Source: an uncultured Burkholderiales bacterium (GTDB lineage: Bacteria > Pseudomonadota > Gammaproteobacteria > Burkholderiales > Burkholderiaceae_E). From it: a stretch of 64,000 nucleotides of DNA. The translations under genes were made by a program, and so were the position numbers. The notes beneath the pieces were generated by a model, which was not told the origin of the DNA, did no database searches, and worked only from the letters and a program-made list of their open reading frames with translations. How positions within the stretch are numbered: position 1 is the stretch's first letter; every line of letters starts with the position of its first letter. The stretch covers positions 48,479 through 112,478 of the forward strand of contig CAIVAS010000222.1 of NCBI GenBank assembly GCA_903903975.1. The letters run 5' to 3'. Of the stretch, positions 46,378 to 54,766 are shown in pieces.

Positions 46378-47595
46378 ATGTCCGCCGCCCGACCCGCCCA
46401 TTCAGAAGTCGGTCATTCAGCACGGCTCACGCCGAGGCAGCGCAGTGCCTGCGCCATGGCGGCGGCCACCCTCCTCAATCTGCCTTTCGGAACGATTTAC
46501 GCGTTCAGCGTGTTCCTCAAGCCGATGGAGGCGATGCTTGGTATCGGGCGCGCCCAGATGGCGCTGGTCTTCTCGGTGGCCTCGGTCTGCCTGACGCTCG
46601 GCATGCTTGCCGGGCCGGTGCTCTATCGGCGATTTGCACCGGTGGGGCTATTGCTGTGCGCCGGCCTGTGCAGCGCCATCGGTTTGCTGGTGGCGGCCAG
46701 CGCCACCGGCATCGGGCAATTGATGCTGGGATACGGCCTGCTTTTCGGGCTGGGCGGCGGGGTGGCCTTCGTGATGATGCAGCAGGGCATCAACCAGACC
46801 GTCGAGGCGATGAGCGGCCTGGCCAATGGCTATGTGGTGAGCCTGTATCCCCTGGGCGCGATGATCGGTGCGCCGATCTTCGGCTGGTCGATCGCCGCCT
46901 TCGGCTTGCGGTCCACGCTGGTCGGGCTGGCGATCACGGTCTCGCTGGCAACCGTGGCGGCGGTGCTGCTGCTGCGCCTGGCCGACATTCGCATGCAGGA
47001 CGGCCAGGCCGGCGCTCAAGGCAGTGAAGATCGACGCTGGAGCCTTTTTGCGCGTCTATTCGGCGTGTTCTTCCTGGCGGCGGCAGCTGGCCTGATGGTG
47101 ATGAGCCAGTCGGCCGGCATCCTGCAGGCCTATGGCGCGGCCACCGCGTTTGCCCTGGGCGGCACGACCTTCATCACCGGCGCGATCGCGGCCGCCCGAA
47201 TCGGTGGCGGCTGGCTGGTCGATCGCTTCGAGGTGCCGTGGGTGGCCTGTGCCGCCCATCTCATCGCGCTGTCGGGCTCGCTGTTGCTGCTGGCGTTTCC
47301 CGGGCCGGCCGTGGCGGTGCTGGCCATGACCCTGATCGGCATGGGCTACGGTTTCATTTCCGGACTGACCGCCGGGGCGATTGCCCGCTACTGGCACAAG
47401 AATGACTTCGGCCGCGTTGCCGGGCAGCTCTATATCGCCTGGTGCGTGGCGGCGGTCAGCCTGCCGGTGGTGGCAGGCTGGCTCTTTGACCGCACGCAGG
47501 CTTATCACGGGGCAATGATGATCGCGGCAGTCGGCAATCTGCTGGGCGCCATGCTGGCGACCAGTCTGCCGCGCAACAGGGAGGGGACGCGATGA
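46378..47595 (+). CDS. MFS transporter, oxalate/formate antiporter-like
   Basis: A 405-residue major facilitator with about 12 helices. The opening LLNLPFGTIYAFSVFLKPMEAMLGIGRAQMALVFSVASV has the pattern of the OFA (oxalate:formate antiporter-like) family, which exchanges small organic anions. ATG 46378 is preferred to a TTG six bases before it. It overlaps the next gene, a lactonase-like MBL hydrolase, by four bases (ATGA), suggesting transport and hydrolysis of the same compound. Confidence 0.85.
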   Translation: MSAARPAHSEVGHSARLTPRQRSACAMAAATLLNLPFGTIYAFSVFLKPMEAMLGIGRAQMALVFSVASVCLTLGMLAGPVLYRRFAPVGLLLCAGLCSAIGLLVAASATGIGQLMLGYGLLFGLGGGVAFVMMQQGINQTVEAMSGLANGYVVSLYPLGAMIGAPIFGWSIAAFGLRSTLVGLAITVSLATVAAVLLLRLADIRMQDGQAGAQGSEDRRWSLFARLFGVFFLAAAAGLMVMSQSAGILQAYGAATAFALGGTTFITGAIAAARIGGGWLVDRFEVPWVACAAHLIALSGSLLLLAFPGPAVAVLAMTLIGMGYGFISGLTAGAIARYWHKNDFGRVAGQLYIAWCVAAVSLPVVAGWLFDRTQAYHGAMMIAAVGNLLGAMLATSLPRNREGTR

Positions 47596-48353
47596 AATGG
47601 CATGTGCTGTCCGGTGGCCGACTGCGAATGCGCAAAGGCGTTTATTTTCCTGATGCCGCGCGCGACGAGACGATCGATCTGCCGGTGATCTGCCATCTGC
47701 TGCGTCACCCGCAGGGCAATGTGCTCTTTGACACCGGCTGCCATCCCGACATCGCGATCGATCCGATACCGCGCTGGGGCGACAAGTCGAAGGTGCTGGT
47801 GCCCCTGCAGGGGCCGCGCGACAACGTGATCGATGAACTGGCGCTGCTGGGGCTCGGGCCGCTCGACATCGATCTGGTGGTCAACTCGCATCTGCATACC
47901 GATCACTGCGGCTGCAATGCGTTTTTTACGAAGGCCACGGTGGTCTGCCATGCCCGCGAGCTCGAGACCGCCCGTGCCGAGCTCGGTCCGAAGATTGGCA
48001 TGATGCCGATCGACTGGGATCAGCCGATGACCTTCGAGACCTTCGAGGGCGAGCGCGATCTGTTCAACGACGGGCGCATCGTGCTGCTGCCGATGCCGGG
48101 CCACACCCCCGGCATGAGCTGCGCGATGGTCTCACTCGATCGCACCGGCAGTGTGCTGCTGACCTCGGATGCGGTCGCGCTGCGCGCGAACCTCGAGCAG
48201 GGCATTCATCCGCGTCAGACCTGGGATCACGAGGCGGCAACGCGCTCGATGGACGAGATCCGGCGCATCGGCGAGCGCGGTACCACCGTGATCTTCGGCC
48301 ATGACGAGCAGCAGTGGCAGGGGCTGCAAAAAGGCGCGGCGTTTTACGACTGA
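47592..48353 (+). CDS. MBL-fold hydrolase of the N-acyl homoserine lactonase-like family
   Basis: A 253-residue metallo-beta-lactamase-fold protein like AttM/AiiA. HxHxDH is in VVNSHLHTDHCGCNAFF (about residues 98-108), GHTPG in PMPGHTPGMSCAMV, the bridging Asp in LLTSDAVALRAN and the last His in VIFGHDEQQW. AiiA-like enzymes open lactone rings, including quorum signals. The substrate here is not fixed; lactones from catabolism are as likely. Translation is coupled to the MFS transporter gene upstream. Confidence 0.85.
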   Translation: MKWHVLSGGRLRMRKGVYFPDAARDETIDLPVICHLLRHPQGNVLFDTGCHPDIAIDPIPRWGDKSKVLVPLQGPRDNVIDELALLGLGPLDIDLVVNSHLHTDHCGCNAFFTKATVVCHARELETARAELGPKIGMMPIDWDQPMTFETFEGERDLFNDGRIVLLPMPGHTPGMSCAMVSLDRTGSVLLTSDAVALRANLEQGIHPRQTWDHEAATRSMDEIRRIGERGTTVIFGHDEQQWQGLQKGAAFYD

Positions 48354-48360
48354 GTTTTCC

Positions 48361-49020
48361 TCAGGCGGCCCCCGGGCTTTCAGTTCGCAGGCGATTTTGT
48401 CGCAGCGCGTCGGCGGATGCGCTCAAGGTCTGCTCGATCGCCTCGCGCACCATCGCGAGCCGATCGCCGCCCCAGTAGAGCTGCTCGTCGAAGATCATCA
48501 TCGGGACACCGAAAACACCCAGCGTCTCGGCCTCGTCGGTCACACGCTGCAGACGCACCGCGCCATCGCTCTGAACGAAGCGCTCGAAGTCGGCGCCGGA
48601 TGCGCCCAGTGCCTCGATATGGCGACCCATCTCCTCATGGGAATCGATATCGAGGTCGTGGCGCCAGAAGCGCTCGAAGGTGGTTGCGTGATACGCCTCG
48701 AAAAAGCCGTGATCCTGAGCGAACAGCATGCCGATGCTCGAGAGCTTGCCGCTGTAGATGTGTCGCGGCCCTTTCATGATGAGACCCTGACGGTTGGCGA
48801 TGCGGCGCGCATCCATGTAGCCATAACGGACCTTGCGCCAGTTGTGCACGGTACGCGCTTCGACGGTTCCCATGAATTCCTCGATGCGCAATGTGTAAGG
48901 TCGCCAGTCGAGATGGATCGGGTACTGCAGGGCGATGGCCCGGATGGCGGCGTCGGCCACAAAGGCGTAGGGGCTCTTGTAGTCGGTGTAGACGATCAGG
49001 CTCGGCAGTGTGTTGGTCAT
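48361..49020 (-). CDS. DsbA-fold protein, 2-hydroxychromene-2-carboxylate isomerase-like
   Basis: A 219-residue protein of the kappa-GST/DsbA-like family that includes glutathione-dependent 2-hydroxychromene-2-carboxylate isomerase of naphthalene degradation. YTDYKSPYAFVADAAI at the N-terminus has the Ser of this family in place of the CxxC of DsbA, and the end has GVFGVPMMIFDEQLYWGGDRL. The open frame extends upstream to 49062; ATG 49020 fits the family start. It is convergent with the lactonase-like gene. DsbA-type oxidase activity is unlikely without the cysteines. Confidence 0.85.
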   Translation of the reverse strand: MTNTLPSLIVYTDYKSPYAFVADAAIRAIALQYPIHLDWRPYTLRIEEFMGTVEARTVHNWRKVRYGYMDARRIANRQGLIMKGPRHIYSGKLSSIGMLFAQDHGFFEAYHATTFERFWRHDLDIDSHEEMGRHIEALGASGADFERFVQSDGAVRLQRVTDEAETLGVFGVPMMIFDEQLYWGGDRLAMVREAIEQTLSASADALRQNRLRTESPGAA

Positions 49021-49094
49021 TTCGTGCCTCGAAAACACGATGACAACACAATCACTCGGCAATGGTCCACGCAGTGGCGCAGCCCGGCGGTCGA

Positions 49095-49112
49095 TTGATC
49101 CTTAGGAATCAA
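49095..49112. promoter_or_regulatory. imperfect palindrome upstream of the PEP-CTERM gene
   Basis: TTGATCCT and AGGAATCAA pair with one extra A, in the region between two divergent genes. It could be an operator for either. I see no other clear signal in 49021-49204. Confidence 0.35.
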
Positions 49113-49204
49113 CGGTTGAATCGTTTTCAGTCACGATACGAAACAATGCCGGCTCAAAATTGCGTGGTCGCCGATGACGGCATCCACTGACGATTGAGGA
49201 TTCA

Positions 49205-50104
49205 ATGAAACTCTCTTCCAAGCTTGCTGCGAAAGTCAGCATCGGCGTGCTGGCGTCGTTGATTTCCGCCTTGGCGTCAGCAGAGATGACGGCGGCACTG
49301 CCATCCGATACACCGAGTCCGATTCTGAAGTTCACGATCGTCGGCACCGATTCGGGGATCAATTGGGCGAGCGCCGACATCGGTTTGTCGCTCGATCGCA
49401 GCAGCGGTGATTTTTCATTGGCCTCACCCTATGCCTTCTCGGCCGGTCGCAGGGTCACGGTTGATGGCGTCGAATTGCCGGCATTCGTGGTGAAGGTCGA
49501 CCCGACCGATTCGCAAGGCAATCGGGTCTTCGACCGCGTCACCGGCGGCAATGTTGATCCATTCATGAGCTACGCCTACAGCATCACCAACAACACCTCT
49601 GGGGCCCTGGCGGTGAGCGCCTATTTCACGTCGCCGATCATTCCCGCAGTCAATGGACAGGCCAACACCGTGAGTGCTCGCGCATCCGGCATCCTGGTCG
49701 ATGCCACCGGCAACGGCGCGTCGCTCACCTACAGTCCGGGGACCGCGAGCTTTCAGAGTTTCGCGCTGTCTTCGATGGTCAATGCGCCTCAAGGTGACGC
49801 TTCTTTCGTGAACGCAGGCGTGGATGTCGGCGACCAAAAGTCGATTGCCGCCGGCGCGCCCGGTTCGATGGCCTTCATCAACACCGTCGAGTCGGGTGTC
49901 GTCACAGGCCCTCAGGGAGTCTGGAACACCATGCAGATGTATGCGCACTTCACGCTGTCGGGCAGCGGCGACATTGCGCTGGTGACCGGCTATGGCGAGA
50001 TCATCCCGGTTCCCGAGCCTTCGGACCTGGCCTTCATGCTTTCCGGGCTGGTCGTCACCGCGTCGATGATGACGCGCCGTCGTCGGGCATCCGCCAACCG
50101 CTGA
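49205..50104 (+). CDS. PEP-CTERM sorting-domain exported protein
   Basis: A 299-residue secreted protein. A signal peptide (MKLSSKLAAKVSIGVLASLISALASA) is followed by a beta-rich body and a C-terminal sorting signal: VPEPSDL, then a hydrophobic helix (AFMLSGLVVTASMM) and a basic end TRRRRASANR. This VPEP-helix-arginine tripartite signal is recognised by exosortase, which works with exopolysaccharide systems in Gram-negatives. Exosortase is not in this window. The body has no known enzymatic motif. GAGGA precedes the ATG. Confidence 0.9.
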   Translation: MKLSSKLAAKVSIGVLASLISALASAEMTAALPSDTPSPILKFTIVGTDSGINWASADIGLSLDRSSGDFSLASPYAFSAGRRVTVDGVELPAFVVKVDPTDSQGNRVFDRVTGGNVDPFMSYAYSITNNTSGALAVSAYFTSPIIPAVNGQANTVSARASGILVDATGNGASLTYSPGTASFQSFALSSMVNAPQGDASFVNAGVDVGDQKSIAAGAPGSMAFINTVESGVVTGPQGVWNTMQMYAHFTLSGSGDIALVTGYGEIIPVPEPSDLAFMLSGLVVTASMMTRRRRASANR

Positions 50105-50171
50105 CGAATGCGCTTGGCCGGTCTCGCAAACTTGGGGGATGATTCGGGGTCATCAACCAAGCGTGGTTCCC

Positions 50172-51341
50172 ATGTCTGCCATCGACCGCATTGCCCTGTT
50201 TCATGACGAATTGACCGCCTTCCGGCGCGATATCCATGCCCATCCCGAACTCGGTTTCCAGGAGTCGCGCACCGCAGAACGGGTTGCGCAGGCCCTCGAG
50301 GGCTATGGCATCGAGGTGCATCGCGGTGTGGGCAAAACCGGCGTCGTTGGCGTCCTGAAGGCGGGGTCTTCGACCCGATCGATCGGACTGCGCGCCGACA
50401 TGGACGCGCTGCCGATCCAGGAGGCCAACACCTTCGATCATCGTTCTCAGCATGCCGGTCGCATGCATGCCTGCGGTCACGACGGGCACACCACCATGCT
50501 GCTTGGCGCCGCCCGATATCTGGCGGCCACGCGCAATTTCGATGGCACGGTCCACTTCATCTTTCAGCCGGCCGAAGAGGGCCTGGGCGGGGCGAGGGCC
50601 ATGCTCGACGATGGCCTGTTCACGCGCTTTCCGTGTGACTGGGTCTTCGGCATGCACAACCGCCCGAAATTGCCGATCGGGCAATTTTGCGTGCGCTCGG
50701 GCGCGATGATGGCGGGCGGTGCCTTTTTTGATATCGACATCACCGGCGTTGGTTCGCATGGCGCGCGTCCCGAGGCCGGCATCGATTCGCTGATGGTGGC
50801 CGTGCAGATCGCCTCGACCCTGCAGACCATCGTCTCGCGCAATGTGCGCCCGGTCGATACCGCGGTGGTGTCGGTCACCCAGTTTCATGCCGGCGATGCC
50901 TACAACGTGATTCCGCAGACTGCGCGCCTGTCGGGCACGGTGCGGGCCTTCTCCAAAGACGTGATGGCGCTGGTCGAGCGCAATATGCGCCGCATTGCCA
51001 GTGGTGTGGCCGAATCGATGGGTGCCACGGCAAGTGTGGACTTTCGCGTGAACTTCGGGCCCACGGTCAACAATGCCGATGAAGCCGACTTTGCCGCATC
51101 GGTGTGCGCCGAGCTGGTCGGTGCCGACAAGGTTGATCGCAACCCGCCGCTCATCATGGCTTCGGAAGATTTTTCCTTCATGCTCGACCGCGTGCCGGGC
51201 TGCTTCGTGAACATCGGCAATGGTGACGGTGACGGTGATTGCGAGGTGCACAACCCGGCTTACGATTTCAACGATCAGGCGATCCCGCTGGGCGGTGCGT
51301 TTTTTTCGCGGGCAGTTGAACGCAAGCTGGCATTGGGCTGA
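50172..51341 (+). CDS. M20-family amidohydrolase (hippurate hydrolase/aminoacylase-like)
   Basis: A 389-residue dizinc peptidase-fold enzyme that removes acyl groups from amino acids or related amides. Motifs are FRRDIHAHPELGFQE at the start, GLRADMDALPIQE with the bridging Asp, MHACGHDGHTTMLLGAA, FQPAEEGLGGARAM with the catalytic Glu, and SHGARPEAGIDSL in the dimerisation domain, ending with ASEDFSFML. ATG 50172 is preferred to an in-frame ATG at 50139. It resembles HipO, but N-acyl substrate preference cannot be read from sequence. Confidence 0.9.
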   Translation: MSAIDRIALFHDELTAFRRDIHAHPELGFQESRTAERVAQALEGYGIEVHRGVGKTGVVGVLKAGSSTRSIGLRADMDALPIQEANTFDHRSQHAGRMHACGHDGHTTMLLGAARYLAATRNFDGTVHFIFQPAEEGLGGARAMLDDGLFTRFPCDWVFGMHNRPKLPIGQFCVRSGAMMAGGAFFDIDITGVGSHGARPEAGIDSLMVAVQIASTLQTIVSRNVRPVDTAVVSVTQFHAGDAYNVIPQTARLSGTVRAFSKDVMALVERNMRRIASGVAESMGATASVDFRVNFGPTVNNADEADFAASVCAELVGADKVDRNPPLIMASEDFSFMLDRVPGCFVNIGNGDGDGDCEVHNPAYDFNDQAIPLGGAFFSRAVERKLALG

Positions 51342-51559
51342 ACGCTGCGCGATCAGCGCAGTATCAGCCCGATAAGAGCGCTGCATCCTGGCGCGCCGTG
51401 AACATCTGGGGCGGGATGATGAGCCGGCCACGTCCCGAAATGTGATGCCTTCGTGGGGCTCGCCCGGCCATCGGTGGCATGATTCGAGGCTGCCCGCCTG
51501 TTTGATGGCACTGCCCGGCGACTGGCGCTGACCCCCAATCCCAGACAAGGAGACATCCC

Positions 51560-52798
51560 ATGACTGAAGCTTTCATCATCGACGCCTGTCGCACCCCGCG
51601 CGGCATCGGCAAAGTCGGCAAAGGCGCCCTCGCCGACATGCATCCGCAGCATGTGGCCGCCAATGTGCTCAAGGCACTGGCCGCGCGCAACAACCTCAAT
51701 ACCGCCGAGATCGACGACATCATCTGGGGCACCAGCTCGCAGCGCGGGCCGCAGTCGATGGACCTGGCCCGCATGGCCGCACTCGATGCCGGCTTCGATA
51801 TCCGCGCAAGCGGCGTGACCCTCGATCGATTCTGCGGCTCGGGCATCACCTCGGTCAGCATGGCGGCGGCGTCAATCATGGCCGGCATGGAAGACCTGAT
51901 GATTGCCGGCGGCTCCGAGATGATGTCGATGACCGGCCGTCGCGCGCCCGATGAAGGCCCGGCCCTGATGGATGCCGGCAATCTGCGTCTGCGTGCGTCG
52001 CATCCGCAGTCGCACCAGGGTGTGTGTGCCGATGCGATCGCCACCATCGAAGGCATCTCGCGCCAGGCGCTCGACGAGCTCGCCCTGGTCAGCCAGCAGC
52101 GCGCCGCGCACGCCATCGCCAATGGTCACTTCAAGAAGAGCCTGATCCCGACCTTCAAGGCCGACGGCACGCTGGCACTCGACCATGAAGAGTTTCCGCG
52201 TCCGCAGACCACGCTGCAGGGCCTGTCCGAAATCAAGCCGGCCTTCCCGGCGCTGGCCGATGTGCCGCTCGACGACAAGGGCAATACCTTCCGCAGCCTG
52301 ATCCTGGCGAAGTATCCCGGCCTCGATATCAAGCATGTCCACCACGCCGGCAATTCGTCGGGGGTGGTCGACGGCGCGGGCGCCGTGCTCCTGGCATCGC
52401 CTGCCTATGCCAAAGCCAAGGGCCTGAAGCCGCGCGCCCGCATCGTGGCGATGGCCAATGTCGGTGATTGCCCCACGCTGATGCTCAATGCGCCAGTGGC
52501 GGCGGCCCGCAAGGTGCTGGCCAAAGCCGGCCTGACCCTCGATGACATTGATCTGTTCGAAATCAACGAGGCGTTTTCGGTGGTGGCCGAGAAGTTCATC
52601 CGCGACCTCAAGCTCAATCGCGACAAGGTCAATGTCAATGGCGGCGCGATGGCGCTGGGCCATCCGATCGGTGGCACCGGTTCGATCCTGATCGGCACCA
52701 TCCTCGACGAACTCGAGCGTCGCGATCTGCGTCGCGGCCTGGTCACGATGTGCGCCGCCGGCGGCATGGCGCCGGCAATCATCATCGAGCGACTCTGA
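51560..52798 (+). CDS. acetyl-CoA C-acyltransferase (thiolase)
   Basis: A 412-residue thiolase that cleaves 3-oxoacyl-CoA with CoA, the last step of beta-oxidation. The acyl-accepting Cys92 is in DRFCGSGITS, the NEAF motif in EINEAFSVVAE, the GHP motif in MALGHPIGGTG and the second catalytic Cys in TMCAAGGMAPA. The start follows AAGGAG. It begins a run of acyl-CoA genes. The 218 bases before it (51342-51559) show no gene or clear signal besides the ribosome site. Confidence 0.94.
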   Translation: MTEAFIIDACRTPRGIGKVGKGALADMHPQHVAANVLKALAARNNLNTAEIDDIIWGTSSQRGPQSMDLARMAALDAGFDIRASGVTLDRFCGSGITSVSMAAASIMAGMEDLMIAGGSEMMSMTGRRAPDEGPALMDAGNLRLRASHPQSHQGVCADAIATIEGISRQALDELALVSQQRAAHAIANGHFKKSLIPTFKADGTLALDHEEFPRPQTTLQGLSEIKPAFPALADVPLDDKGNTFRSLILAKYPGLDIKHVHHAGNSSGVVDGAGAVLLASPAYAKAKGLKPRARIVAMANVGDCPTLMLNAPVAAARKVLAKAGLTLDDIDLFEINEAFSVVAEKFIRDLKLNRDKVNVNGGAMALGHPIGGTGSILIGTILDELERRDLRRGLVTMCAAGGMAPAIIIERL

Positions 52799-52835
52799 TC
52801 GCCTGATCCCTCACTGATTTCAAAGGACCCGCAAG

Positions 52836-53864
52836 ATGGGTGCAGCACTGGTATTCGACGAAGCACAATTGATGTCCGAGCATCCTTATGCCCGGCCGCT
52901 CGAGGCGGTGGGGCATCGCCTGCATGGCGGCTTCGATTCGGCAGGCGCCTACCAGTCGCCGCGCACGCTCGAGCGCTGGCCGGCGGTGCGGGGCTGGCAG
53001 CAGTCGCTGGCTGCCCGCGGCTGGCCCCTGATCGATGCCTCGGGCGCCTTGCTCACCATGGGCAACTATCCGAGCTTCGAGCAGCAGCGCCTGCTGCTGC
53101 AGTGGGGATGCGGGCAGACGCTCTGGAATTCGCTGACGGTCACCGGCGTGGTCGAGGCGCGCGGGCGCATTCTGGCGACGATTCCGGTGCCCGATTTTCA
53201 GGCCATCATCGAAGAGGACCTCAGCCAGACCACCGTCGGCCATCTGGGCAAGGGGCTGTTCAGAGCGCACGGTTTCGATGAGGGCGGTGTGCCCGAATCA
53301 GGTATCGGCGGACACGACACCATGTGGTTTGCGGTGCGCGACATGCTCTTCGGACGCGACGCCTGGCCGATGCCCGAGGTGCCCCCGTCGCTGGCGCGGC
53401 CCGCTGGCGACCGGTTGCTGCCGATGATCGATGCGCCCTATGAGCAGATCATCGTCATGATGATGAACGTGCTCATGATCGAGATCCGCGCCGAGGCCTT
53501 TTTCAGCTTCTGCACCCGGGTCATGCGCGATCCGGCCTGCTTTGCCGATCGCCGCGAGACCGCCGAGCAGGCCGCGGTCATGGTCGAGCGCATTCGCGAA
53601 GACGAGCAGATCCATGTGGCCTATCTGCAGTCGGCGATTTCGGAGTTGCGCAGCTTCACCTTCAAGGCCAATGACGGTCGGCGCATTCCGGGTGAGCGCC
53701 TGCTCGATCCGCTGTGGCAGGGCTTCGTGCGCTGGCATTCGGTCGATACCGTGCAGCACACGCGCGCGCAGGCACGTGCCGCGATCGAAGCCACGCTGCG
53801 CGCCATGCCGCAAGGCGAGGCAAAGCTTCAGGCGTTTGCGGCGCTGGAAACTTCCGGCGCCTGA
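52836..53864 (+). CDS. ferritin-like di-iron superfamily candidate, unknown function
   Basis: A 342-residue soluble protein with no family I can name. The C-terminal half is helical and shows a possible carboxylate-bridged metal site: Glu216 and Glu220 in MIEIRAEAFFSF, and Glu254/Glu257 with His260 in RIREDEQIHVAYL (an ExxH as in ferritin-like enzymes). The N-terminal part contains a Trp-rich segment (ERWPAVRGWQQSLAARGWPL). Its place between thiolase and enoyl-CoA hydratase genes suggests an oxidase or hydroxylase of an acyl compound. The metal role is inferred only from the motif. Confidence 0.6.
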   Translation: MGAALVFDEAQLMSEHPYARPLEAVGHRLHGGFDSAGAYQSPRTLERWPAVRGWQQSLAARGWPLIDASGALLTMGNYPSFEQQRLLLQWGCGQTLWNSLTVTGVVEARGRILATIPVPDFQAIIEEDLSQTTVGHLGKGLFRAHGFDEGGVPESGIGGHDTMWFAVRDMLFGRDAWPMPEVPPSLARPAGDRLLPMIDAPYEQIIVMMMNVLMIEIRAEAFFSFCTRVMRDPACFADRRETAEQAAVMVERIREDEQIHVAYLQSAISELRSFTFKANDGRRIPGERLLDPLWQGFVRWHSVDTVQHTRAQARAAIEATLRAMPQGEAKLQAFAALETSGA

Positions 53865-53930
53865 GCATCCCTTAGCAGACCCCGGCAAAGTTCGGGGCTG
53901 ACCCCTACACGAGGACGAGGAGGAGACACC

Positions 53931-54755
53931 ATGACCTATGAAGATGTGCTGTACCGGGTTGAGGACGGCATTGCCGTGATCACGCTCAACCGCCCTGACA
54001 AGCTCAATGCCTGGCGCGCCGAGATGGACCGTGATGTGCGGGCCGCCATGAAAGCGGCATCGTCTGACGACGCCGTGCGGGTGATCGTGCTGACCGGTGC
54101 AGGGCGCGGGTTTTGCGCCGGCGCCGACATGAACAACCTGCAGTCGCTTGCCGGCAGTGGCGGCGGTGCGCCGCGTCCGCGTCCTGCGGTGCCCGAGCCC
54201 TTCGATGCCTCGGCGAGCGAGGACTTCAAGCGCCAGTACTCCTGGTTTCCGTCGGTGCCGCGACCGATCATCGCTGCCATCAACGGCCCCTGCGCAGGTC
54301 TGGGCCTGATCATGTCGCTCTATGCCGACATGCGCTTTGCGTCCGACAAGGCGGTGTTCACCACCGCCTTTGCACGACGCGGCCTGATCGCCGAGCATGG
54401 CGTGTCATGGCTGCTGCCCCGTCTGGTCGGCATGGCCCATGCCTGCGATCTGCTCTATTCGGCCCGCACCGTACGCGCCCCCGAGGCGCTGGCCATGGGT
54501 CTGGTGAGCCGGGTCATCCCGGAAGACCAGTTCATGTCCGAAGTGATGGCCTATGCCCGCATGCTGGCCACCGAGGCCTCGCCGCGCTCGATGCGCGAGA
54601 TGAAGCGCGAGATGTGGCATGCGCAGTTCCAGACGCTGGCTCAGGCGATCGATGAGGCCAACGGCGACATGGCCGGCAGCTTCGCCTCGGCCGACTTCAA
54701 GGAGGGCGTGGCCCACTTCGTCGAGAAGCGCAAACCGCAGTTCACCGGCCGCTGA
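53931..54755 (+). CDS. enoyl-CoA hydratase/isomerase family protein
   Basis: A 274-residue crotonase-fold protein. NRPDKLNAWRAEMDRDV at the start, AGRGFCAGADMNNLQ as the oxyanion-hole strand, INGPCAGLGLIMSLYADMRFAS and FTTAFARRGLIAEHGVSWLLPRLVG are conserved. The catalytic Glu of hydratases may be in GLIAEHG. It adds water to enoyl-CoA or isomerises it. The stop lies 11 bases before a GMC oxidoreductase gene, so they are cotranscribed. Confidence 0.9.
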   Translation: MTYEDVLYRVEDGIAVITLNRPDKLNAWRAEMDRDVRAAMKAASSDDAVRVIVLTGAGRGFCAGADMNNLQSLAGSGGGAPRPRPAVPEPFDASASEDFKRQYSWFPSVPRPIIAAINGPCAGLGLIMSLYADMRFASDKAVFTTAFARRGLIAEHGVSWLLPRLVGMAHACDLLYSARTVRAPEALAMGLVSRVIPEDQFMSEVMAYARMLATEASPRSMREMKREMWHAQFQTLAQAIDEANGDMAGSFASADFKEGVAHFVEKRKPQFTGR

Positions 54756-54766
54756 CGCGCTCATCG

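Noticed and set aside
49150..49170. Possible sigma-54 promoter (GG...GC) before the PEP-CTERM gene
   Set aside because: The GG and GC are nine bases apart instead of ten and the flanking consensus is poor.
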